This document shows positions 1 through 5,397 of a stretch of DNA of 7,874 nucleotides, in pieces. The notes under the pieces were generated by a model, which saw only the letters and a program-made list of their open reading frames with translations, was not told the DNA's origin and made no database searches. The position numbers and the translations under genes are program-made. Location: NCBI GenBank assembly GCA_030643455.1, contig DAOWLV010000133.1, positions 1 through 7,874 of the forward strand. The letters run 5' to 3'. The stretch comes from Candidatus Krumholzibacteriia bacterium (GTDB lineage Bacteria > Krumholzibacteriota > Krumholzibacteriia > LZORAL124-64-63). Each line of letters begins with the position of its first letter. Position 1 is the stretch's first letter.

Positions 1-309
1 AGCAGGAATCTCAAGGGCATGGCCAAGGACCTGAACGTGCCGGTACTGGCCTTGAGCCAGCTGTCGCGCGGGGTGGAAGCTCGTGGTGACCACCGGCCCA
101 TGCTGAGCGATCTGCGCGAGTCCGGGGCCATCGAGCAGGATGCCGACGTGGTGATGTTCATCTTCCGCGAGGAAGTCTACAAACCCGACGACGAGACCGT
201 TCGCAACATGGCCACGCTGATCATCGGCAAGCAGCGGAACGGGCCCATCGGCCAGTTCGATCTGCACTTCCACAAGGAATTCACGCGGTTCAACGATCTT
301 GCCAGGTGA
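1..309 (+). CDS. dnaB: Replicative DNA helicase DnaB, C-terminal part (5' end outside window)
   Basis: This is the C-terminal end of the hexameric, ATP-driven helicase that unwinds DNA at the replication fork and recruits primase. The frame is open from base 1 and about 102 residues are visible. Family motifs appear in the expected order: the region around V-P-V-L-A-L-S-Q-L-S-R, then R-P-M-L-S-D-L-R-E-S-G-A-I-E-Q-D-A-D followed by V-V-M-F-I-F-R, and finally I-I-G-K-Q-R-N-G-P-I-G, which carries the arginine-finger region of RecA-like hexameric helicases. The protein ends F-H-K-E-F-T-R-F-N-D-L-A-R then TGA at 307-309, a normal length for a DnaB tail. The last 51 bases (259-309) have a diverged second copy at 1011-1061, so this 3' end may have been replaced by recombination. 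The family assignment is secure; no intein is visible in the part present. Confidence 0.96.
   Translation, partial: SRNLKGMAKDLNVPVLALSQLSRGVEARGDHRPMLSDLRESGAIEQDADVVMFIFREEVYKPDDETVRNMATLIIGKQRNGPIGQFDLHFHKEFTRFNDLAR
259..309 (+). repeat. Direct repeat copy 1: 3' end of intact dnaB
   Basis: These 51 bases encode the last 16 residues of DnaB plus its stop. They align without gaps to 1011-1061 at 41 of 51 positions (counted by eye). Six of the ten differences are synonymous, so both copies evolved as coding sequence before one was disconnected from its gene. The two copies start 752 bases apart. Confidence 0.85.
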
Positions 310-338
310 CCGGTTGGTTTTCGTTCGATCTTGAATTG

Positions 339-347
339 TGGTATGAT
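339..347 (+). promoter_or_regulatory. Candidate extended -10 promoter of the secreted-protein gene
   Basis: TGGTATGAT fits the extended -10 pattern TGnTATAAT with one mismatch. No good -35 box lies 16-18 bases upstream, which is tolerated for extended -10 promoters. Transcription would start near 354, giving a leader of about 27 bases before the ATG at 381. The site lies after the dnaB stop and inside the segment flanked by the two dnaB tails, so the passenger gene probably carries its own promoter. Confidence 0.4.
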
Positions 348-380
348 GATTCCCCTGACATCCTTCCAAAGGGGAGTAAT

Positions 381-1007
381 ATGCGCATCCTCATCACGCT
401 CTTCGTTTTTTTTTGTCTGCTGTCCTCTCCTGCCGCCGCCCAACCCAACATGGAGGGCATGGACTGGCCGCCCCTCATGACCGAAGACGGTTTCCGGATT
501 TTCTTCGACGGTTCGGTTGAATGGTATTTTGGGGGAATCATTCCTGACCCAATTCTCGAGTTCTGGCAGACGCAGCCAATGGTCGATGCCTATCTGGTGC
601 TGACGCATCCCACCGCGACCCAGCTCGGGGGATACCGTGTGCGTTCGCAGGTCGTCGGCGACCACGTTATCACGGATTGGGAAGTTCCCGGCCAACCCGT
701 GTCGGTCCAGGTCGTGGGCGACGAGATCCAGGTCGAATACCCTTTGGGGTTCTCCATGGACGGTTCGCCCGTCACCCTGATCCACTGGACACTGTTCAAC
801 AGTCCGTTTCAACCGGTGGCGTTTTTCCTGATGCCGCCCGACGGCTATGAGACGCCGGTCTACTTCGACGGCGCCGGCTCGCCCGTGGCGGCGAACACCT
901 TCAACGGGGCCTACTATAACTTCACGGTGCCGGTTACGATTCTCAACGGCGGTGTGACACCTATCGAGGAGTCCAGTTGGGGTAGAGTGAAGACGCTCTA
1001 CAGGTGA
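381..1007 (+). CDS. Secreted protein of unknown function with W-G-R-V-K-T-L-Y-R C-terminus
   Basis: I do not recognise a family for this 208-residue protein. The ATG at 381 is preceded by GGGGAG (371-376). Residues 1-20 form a Sec signal peptide: M-R at the N-terminus, a hydrophobic core L-I-T-L-F-V-F-F-C-L-L, then S-P-A-A-A with likely cleavage before Q21. There is no lipobox, and the only cysteine is in the signal peptide. The mature part looks beta-rich and compact: Y-L-V-L-T-H-P near 71-77, paired V-V-G-D segments near 91 and 111, and Y-Y-N-F-T-V-P-V near 178-185. It ends S-S-W-G-R-V-K-T-L-Y-R (198-208). The gene is visibly less GC-rich than its surroundings: 481-540 counts to about 48% GC, against about 68% at 2281-2340. 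It is flanked by two copies of the dnaB 3' end, suggesting acquisition. Nine consecutive T bases (406-414) fall in the signal-peptide codons. Location outside the inner membrane is well supported; the role is unknown. Confidence 0.8.
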   Translation: MRILITLFVFFCLLSSPAAAQPNMEGMDWPPLMTEDGFRIFFDGSVEWYFGGIIPDPILEFWQTQPMVDAYLVLTHPTATQLGGYRVRSQVVGDHVITDWEVPGQPVSVQVVGDEIQVEYPLGFSMDGSPVTLIHWTLFNSPFQPVAFFLMPPDGYETPVYFDGAGSPVAANTFNGAYYNFTVPVTILNGGVTPIEESSWGRVKTLYR

Positions 1008-1010
1008 GTT

Positions 1011-1061
1011 GATCTTCGCTTCCACAAGGAGTTCACGCGGTTTGTCTATCTCGCACGGTGA
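1011..1061 (+). pseudogene. Remnant of a second dnaB 3' end
   Basis: Read in frame from 1011, this segment encodes D-L-R-F-H-K-E-F-T-R-F-V-Y-L-A-R then TGA (1059-1061). It parallels the intact DnaB tail D-L-H-F-H-K-E-F-T-R-F-N-D-L-A-R. Thirteen of 16 residues match and several codons differ only at synonymous positions. There is no helicase coding sequence upstream: the secreted-protein gene ends at 1007. It is therefore a detached gene end, not a shortened helicase. It is also the likely source of the ribosome binding site (1026-1031) and start codon (1042) of the hydrolase that follows, which may explain its survival. Whether similarity continues a few bases upstream with a one-base gap is unclear. 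Confidence 0.8.
1026..1031 (+). promoter_or_regulatory. Ribosome binding site inside the dnaB remnant, deciding the hydrolase start
   Basis: AAGGAG lies 10 bases upstream of the TTG at 1042. No comparable site precedes the alternative in-frame TTG at 1009, which would also force the dnaB-remnant bases to be read in the wrong frame as protein. The same bases code for K-E in the remnant; the intact dnaB tail has AAGGAA at this place. Confidence 0.5.
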
Positions 1062-2007
1062 AGGAGCCGATACCGCCCCGTGCCTGCACCTGATCGATCT
1101 GGACCAGGACCTGCCCGGCCAGCGCAGTTTCATCAGCTGCTGGGTGTCGGTGCAAGATGATCTGGTGTTCATCGTCGATCCCGGGCCGCCTTCGACCGCC
1201 GACCACCTGATCGCCCGGCTCGAAGGCCTGAATATTTCCCACCTGGATTTCATCCTGTTGACCCATGTTCACCTGGACCACGGTGGTTGCACCGCCCGGG
1301 TTCTGGAGCGATGGCCGGAAGCGAAAGTCGTCTGCCACGAGAAGGGCCGGCCCCACCTGGTGGATCCGACCAGGTTGTGGAAAGGATCACTTGAAGTGCT
1401 CGGACACAAGGCCGAGGTCTACGGGGAACCCGCGCCCGTGCCGGCGACCGGGTTGGCGGATTTCGACATGCTCTCCGCAAGGGGTGTCGAGGCAATCCTC
1501 ACACCGGGTCATGCCCCCCACCACGTGGCCTTCCGTCACGGCGACCACCTGTTTCTCGGCGAAGCGGCCGGAACCTTCTCCGATCTTGGCGGGGGACCGG
1601 CGACCGAGCACTACTATCTGCGGCCGGCCACACCGCCCCGGTTTTTCCCGGATGTCGCCCGCGCATCGCTCGACCGGTTGCTGGCCCTGGATCCACTTCC
1701 CGGCCGGCTCCTGTTCGCCCATCATGGTGAATTCGCGGGAGATACGCGGGGCTTGCTGACCATTGCGCGCAACCAGCTCGCCTTGTGGGTGGAGACTACG
1801 GCGGCAACCCTGGAAATCCAGAGAGGTCTTCCCCATTCGGAGCAGCCGACCGGTGAAGCGGGGTTGATGGACCTGATTGCCGCCCGTCTTGCCCAGGTCG
1901 ATCCCCATTTCGCGCGGGGCGCCGACCTGGCAATCGACATCCGGGCCAGGGAACAGGATTTCACATGCCAGACCCTGCGTGGTATCCTGGAATATATTCG
2001 GAGGTAA
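1042..2007 (+). CDS. Metallo-beta-lactamase-fold hydrolase
   Basis: This is a 321-residue MBL-fold metal-dependent hydrolase, presumably cytoplasmic since no signal peptide is seen. The metal-binding motif is clear: T-H-V-H-L-D-H with H75, H77, D79 and H80. It is followed by T-P-G-H (H157) and a late histidine in A-H-H-G (H227/H228). At the place of the usual G-D bridging aspartate the sequence reads L-F-L-G-E-A-A-G (E174). Around it are H-E-K-G-R-P-H-L-V-D-P (99-109) and L-R-P-A-T-P-P-R-F-F (193-202), which set this subgroup apart from glyoxalase II and RNase J. A C-terminal region after about 245 looks helical. The TTG at 1042 is chosen because of AAGGAG at 1026-1031; TTG at 1009 would add 11 residues. 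The stop codon overlaps the start region of the antiporter gene, so the two are probably one operon. The substrate is unknown. Confidence 0.87.
   Translation: MSISHGEGADTAPCLHLIDLDQDLPGQRSFISCWVSVQDDLVFIVDPGPPSTADHLIARLEGLNISHLDFILLTHVHLDHGGCTARVLERWPEAKVVCHEKGRPHLVDPTRLWKGSLEVLGHKAEVYGEPAPVPATGLADFDMLSARGVEAILTPGHAPHHVAFRHGDHLFLGEAAGTFSDLGGGPATEHYYLRPATPPRFFPDVARASLDRLLALDPLPGRLLFAHHGEFAGDTRGLLTIARNQLALWVETTAATLEIQRGLPHSEQPTGEAGLMDLIAARLAQVDPHFARGADLAIDIRAREQDFTCQTLRGILEYIRR
2000..2004 (+). promoter_or_regulatory. Ribosome binding site supporting the antiporter TTG start
   Basis: GGAGG sits over the last codons of the hydrolase gene, 6 bases before TTG 2011. It supports an unusual start codon and suggests translational coupling between hydrolase and antiporter. 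Confidence 0.65.
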
Positions 2008-2010
2008 GTC

Positions 2011-3711
2011 TTGGGAATCGCAGCGGACATCGCCGTCATCGTCTTGGCCGGACTGGTGGGAGGGTTTGTCGCCCACTGGCTTCGCCAGCCCCTGATGCTG
2101 GGTTATATCGCGGCTGGTATCCTGCTCGGCCCGGTGAGCAACCACGCCTGGATCAACGATCCGCACGAAATCGAATTGCTGGCCGAGATCGGCGTGGCCC
2201 TTCTCCTGTTCGCCCTGGGCATCGAGTTCTCCCTCAAGGAACTGCGCCCGGTGCGCAAGATCGCCCTCATCGGCACCCCCATCCAGCTCGTGATCACCCT
2301 TGGGGTGGGCCTGGGCGTGGGGACCGTGCTTGGATGGCCCTGGACCGAGTCCGTCTGGTTCGGGGCCTGCGTCTCCCTTTCCAGCACCATGGTCGTCTTG
2401 AAAACCCTTCAGAGCCAGGGTCGCCTGGGCACGCTGTCGAGCCGGGTGATGATCGGTATGCTCCTGGTGCAGGATCTGGCCCTGGTGCCCATGCTGATCC
2501 TGTTGCCCGAGCTCACCGACCTGCAGGCGGGCTTGCCGGCCCTTGGCTGGGCCTTCCTGCGGGCGGGAATTTTCCTCGGCCTGATGGTCCTGGTGGGAAC
2601 CCGGGTGATCCCCCGATTGATGGTCCTGGTCAGCCGCGCGAACAGCCGGGAGCTCTTTCTGCTCACCGTCACGGCCCTGGGGCTGGGCATCGGCTTCGCC
2701 ACCTACAAGGTCGGCCTCTCTTTCGCCTTCGGGGCCTTCGTGGCGGGCATCGTGCTCAGCGAATCGGAACACAACCACCAGGCCCTGAGCGATATCATCC
2801 CTTTGCGAGACATCTTCGGGCTGCTGTTCTTCGCCTCGGTCGGCATGCTGCTCGATCCTTCTTATCTGAAGCAGAACCTGCTTCTGGTCATGGGCCTGGT
2901 GGCGGTGATCGGGCTGGTCAAGGGCCTCGTCTTCGCGACCCTGGCCCGGGCCTTCCGGTACGGCAACGTGGTGCCCCTGGCCCTGGGCCTGACCATGTTC
3001 CAGTCGGGCGAGTTTTCTTTTGTCCTGGGCCGGGTGGGTCTGGCAACGGGCGGCATAAGTCAGGAGCTGTATTCCAGCATCATGGCGGTGGCCCTGCTGT
3101 CCATGTTCCTGACCCCCTTGGCGGCTGGCCTGACCGCTCCGATTTACGGGCTGATCCGCCGCCGCCGCTCCCGTGAGCCCATGCAGATGATCAATCTGGA
3201 GCGGGAAGATCTGCGTGACCACGTGATCATCGCCGGGGCCGGTCGCATGGGACAGGCCGTGGCCAGGGTTCTGGGTCGGTCGCACCTGCCCTTCGTGGTG
3301 GTTGAACTGGATCAGCACCGGCTGGAGTTCTGCCGCGACGCGGGCGTGGCCACGATCTTCGGGGACGCCACCCATCCGCTGGTCCTGGAAGCCGCCGGGT
3401 TGGGTGAGGCACGGCTGCTGCTGGTCACGACCCCGGATCCGGTCACCACCCTGGCCGTGGTCCGTCACTCCCGCAAACTGCGACCGGATCTGCACGTGGT
3501 GGCCCGGGCCGAGAGCGACCTGATGCTGGAGGAACTGCGCGACCTGGACGTTCACGAGGTCGTCCAGCCCCAGATGGAGGCTGGGCTGGAAATCACCCGC
3601 CAGGCCCTGGTTCACCTGGACGTTTCCCCGAATGAGATCGAGCGCTGCCTCGCGGATGCCCGGCAGGATTTCCATCTGCCGCTGGATGCGGTTGGCGGCG
3701 GGGCTGGTTGA
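2011..3711 (+). CDS. CPA2-family (KefB/YbaL-like) cation:proton antiporter with RCK/TrkA-N domain
   Basis: This 566-residue inner-membrane protein probably exchanges K+ (or Na+) for H+. The N-terminal 390 residues are a multi-span Na_H exchanger domain with typical CPA2 signatures: L-L-L-F-A-L-G-I-E (64-72), S-L-S-S-T-M-V-V-L-K (122-131), the pore motif L-V-Q-D-L with Q154-D155, F-G-A-F-V-A-G (240-246) and F-G-L-L-F-F-A-S-V-G-M-L-L-D (269-282). A basic linker with R-R-R-R-S-R leads to a cytoplasmic RCK_N/TrkA-N Rossmann domain from about 403, with G409-A-G411-R-M-G414 and an acidic residue ending the second strand (V-V-V-E-L-D). NAD(H) binding is therefore likely. The tail after about 520 is short, and I see no full TrkA-C (RCK_C) domain. 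The start is TTG with GGAGG six bases before it. The gene follows the MBL hydrolase by 3 bases. Ion specificity and gating ligand cannot be read from the sequence. Confidence 0.93.
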   Translation: MGIAADIAVIVLAGLVGGFVAHWLRQPLMLGYIAAGILLGPVSNHAWINDPHEIELLAEIGVALLLFALGIEFSLKELRPVRKIALIGTPIQLVITLGVGLGVGTVLGWPWTESVWFGACVSLSSTMVVLKTLQSQGRLGTLSSRVMIGMLLVQDLALVPMLILLPELTDLQAGLPALGWAFLRAGIFLGLMVLVGTRVIPRLMVLVSRANSRELFLLTVTALGLGIGFATYKVGLSFAFGAFVAGIVLSESEHNHQALSDIIPLRDIFGLLFFASVGMLLDPSYLKQNLLLVMGLVAVIGLVKGLVFATLARAFRYGNVVPLALGLTMFQSGEFSFVLGRVGLATGGISQELYSSIMAVALLSMFLTPLAAGLTAPIYGLIRRRRSREPMQMINLEREDLRDHVIIAGAGRMGQAVARVLGRSHLPFVVVELDQHRLEFCRDAGVATIFGDATHPLVLEAAGLGEARLLLVTTPDPVTTLAVVRHSRKLRPDLHVVARAESDLMLEELRDLDVHEVVQPQMEAGLEITRQALVHLDVSPNEIERCLADARQDFHLPLDAVGGGAG

Positions 3712-3736
3712 CCCTTCGCAAGGCTGCTTGCAGTTA

Positions 3737-3765
3737 TAGACTTCCTCACCGGGGACACTTATATT
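3737..3765 (+). promoter_or_regulatory. Candidate sigma-70-type promoter of the mla operon
   Basis: TAGACT (3737-3742; 4 of 6 match TTGACA) and TATATT (3760-3765; 5 of 6 match TATAAT) are separated by exactly 17 bases in the 63-base gap after the antiporter gene. The predicted start of transcription, about 3771-3773, falls within a few bases of the mlaE ATG at 3775, and no Shine-Dalgarno sequence is seen before that ATG. The mla message may therefore be leaderless or nearly so. Confidence 0.38.
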
Positions 3766-3774
3766 CGGCCCATC

Positions 3775-4563
3775 ATGGAACGCTTTTTTGCCAAAATCGG
3801 AAATTATGTCATCGCGGGCCTGAGCAACGCGGGGCATGGGACCATGCTGCTGCGGGCCATCTTTCGCGAGACGCCCCATATCTGGAAGATGCGTCGGGAA
3901 GTGCTCGTCCAGATGCACGTCGTGCTGATCGGTTCCATGCCCCTGGTCATCGTCACTTCCGTGTTCGTCGGTGCGGTGACCGCGGTTCAGGCCGTGTACC
4001 AGATGCAGGCGCTGGTGCCCATGAAGTTTTTGGGCGTGATGATTTCCAAGACGGTGTTCATCGAACTCGGACCGGTATTGATGGCACTGGTGGTGGGCAG
4101 CCGCCTGTGCGCCTTCTACGCCGCGGAACTCGGCACCATGAAGGTGACCGAGCAGCTGGACGCCATGAACATCATGGCCATCGATCCGGTGCGGTACCTG
4201 GCCATGCCCCGGTTCTGGGCTTCGGTCCTGATGATTCCGGTGGTGACGATTTTTGCCGACGCGGTGGCTGTTTTCGGTGGTTACACCATTTCGGTGATGA
4301 CCCTGGACATTTCCAGCGGCGTGTTCATCGAAGGGCTGCAGCTTTTCTACAAGCACAGCGATATCCTGGGCGGCTTGATCAAGTCGGTCGTGTTCGGCGG
4401 GATCATCGCCCTGAGCGGGATCTTCAACGGATTCCACACCCAGGGGGGCGCCGAGGGAGTGGGGCATTCCACCATGACCGCGGTGGTTGCCAGCTGTCTG
4501 AGCGTACTGGTGGCCGATTATTTCCTGGCGATCATCCTGTTCCAGATCATTTTCCAGAAGTAG
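3775..4563 (+). CDS. mlaE: MlaE/YrbE-family lipid ABC transporter permease
   Basis: This 262-residue protein is the membrane subunit of an MCE-type lipid transporter that moves phospholipids between the inner membrane and the periplasm. An amphipathic N-terminal region (1-45) precedes a membrane segment at about 48-72. The hallmark E-L-G-P-V-L-M-A-L-V-V-G-S-R (97-110) runs into the coupling-helix motif A-E-L-G-T-M-K-V-T-E-Q-L-D-A-M (117-131), then A-I-D-P-V-R-Y-L-A-M-P-R (135-146). Near the C-terminus, G-A-E-G-V-G-H-S-T-M-T-A-V-V-A-S (225-240) is also typical. Length is normal for the family (about 255-265). ATG 3775 is the only sensible start, since upstream frame positions offer no other ATG, GTG or TTG back to the antiporter gene, but no ribosome binding site is visible. 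It is followed by the ATPase after 9 bases and by the MCE protein. The family is certain; the true substrate and direction of transport are inferred. Confidence 0.94.
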   Translation: MERFFAKIGNYVIAGLSNAGHGTMLLRAIFRETPHIWKMRREVLVQMHVVLIGSMPLVIVTSVFVGAVTAVQAVYQMQALVPMKFLGVMISKTVFIELGPVLMALVVGSRLCAFYAAELGTMKVTEQLDAMNIMAIDPVRYLAMPRFWASVLMIPVVTIFADAVAVFGGYTISVMTLDISSGVFIEGLQLFYKHSDILGGLIKSVVFGGIIALSGIFNGFHTQGGAEGVGHSTMTAVVASCLSVLVADYFLAIILFQIIFQK

Positions 4564-4572
4564 GCGGAAGCG

Positions 4573-5385
4573 GTGAAAGTGGAATACAACATACCCCCAC
4601 CACCGGATCAGAAAGTCGCCGATCCCACTGCGTTTTCGGGTATCGTCATCGAGGGTGTGTCCAAGAGTTTCGGCCCCAAGCAGGTGCTCACCGAGACCGA
4701 CCTGCTGATCAACAAGGGGGAAACCCTGGTGGTCATCGGCCGCAGCGGCGAGGGCAAGTCCGTGCTGCTCAAACATATCGTGCGGCTGCTGGAGCCGGAT
4801 GCCGGCCGGATCTGGGTCGAGGGTGAGGAAATTTCCGAGATGGAGATGTCCGAACTGATGGAGATGCGCAAGAAATTCGGATTCCTTTTCCAGGGCGCGG
4901 CCCTTTTCGATTCCATGAATGTCTGCAAGAATGTGGGTCTGATGCTGGAGGAACACTCGGGATGGTCCATGGACAAGATAAAGGACCGGGCCTGCGAATG
5001 TCTGGCCTTGGTGGGATTGACGGATTCGGATGACAAGCTGCCCAGCGAACTGTCGGGCGGCATGAAAAAACGGGCGGCCCTGGCCCGGGCCATCGTGATG
5101 GAGCCGGAGTACATTCTATACGACGAACCGACGACCGGCCTGGACCCGATCACCGGCGACGCCATCAACGATTTGATCATCAAGCTGCAGAAGGAACTCG
5201 GCGTGACCAGCATCATCGTGACCCACGACATGGCCAGCGCCTTCAAGGTCGCTGACCGGATGGCGATGCTCAGCCGGGGCAAGATCGTATTCACCGGCAC
5301 GGTGGACGAGGTGAGGAACACCGACCACCCCATGGTGCGGCAATTCATCGAAGGCAATTCCCAGGGACCGCTGGGAGCATTCTAG
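4573..5385 (+). CDS. mlaF: MlaF-type lipid ABC transporter ATP-binding protein
   Basis: This 270-residue cytoplasmic ATPase would power the MlaE permease. All ABC motifs are present: Walker A G-R-S-G-E-G-K-S (56-63), Q-loop Q107 in F-L-F-Q-G-A-A-L-F-D-S-M, signature L-S-G-G-M (160-164) followed by K-K-R-A-A-L-A-R-A-I, Walker B I-L-Y-D-E-P-T-T-G-L-D-P with D184 and catalytic E185, and the switch histidine H218 in V-T-H-D-M. The Q-G-A-A-L-F-D-S-M and L-S-G-G-M-K-K-R forms are characteristic of the MlaF branch. The N-terminus carries a proline-rich extra stretch (P-P-P-P-D) before the ABC domain. The GTG at 4573 is used here, but GTG 4579, two codons in, has better spacing (8 bases) from GGAAG at 4566-4570 and may be the true start. 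It lies between mlaE and mlaD in one operon. Confidence 0.95.
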   Translation: MKVEYNIPPPPDQKVADPTAFSGIVIEGVSKSFGPKQVLTETDLLINKGETLVVIGRSGEGKSVLLKHIVRLLEPDAGRIWVEGEEISEMEMSELMEMRKKFGFLFQGAALFDSMNVCKNVGLMLEEHSGWSMDKIKDRACECLALVGLTDSDDKLPSELSGGMKKRAALARAIVMEPEYILYDEPTTGLDPITGDAINDLIIKLQKELGVTSIIVTHDMASAFKVADRMAMLSRGKIVFTGTVDEVRNTDHPMVRQFIEGNSQGPLGAF

Positions 5386-5397
5386 TTGGAGAACCGG

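Noticed and set aside
310..1010. Segment between the dnaB tails as a classical insertion sequence
   Set aside because: There is no transposase or integrase and no terminal inverted repeats are visible; the flanking repeats are coding gene ends that have diverged, not short target duplications.
177..1253. Minus-strand open frame across dnaB, the secreted gene and the hydrolase start
   Set aside because: It spans the dnaB end and three unrelated coding contexts and shows no domain or plausible start signal.
1965..3176. Plus-strand open frame overlapping the antiporter in another frame
   Set aside because: Its product is a proline-, glycine- and arginine-rich string with no motif, while the overlapping frame encodes a clear CPA2 antiporter.
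3708..4826. Plus-strand open frame overlapping mlaE and the start of mlaF
   Set aside because: It is out of frame with both real genes and rich in R, G and H with no recognisable domain.
1387..4956. Very long open frame on the minus strand (about 1189 codons)
   Set aside because: It lies opposite the hydrolase, antiporter and mla genes, whose motifs are unmistakable. Its translation is rich in H, Q, G and D without domain structure, as expected for the antisense of GC-rich codons.
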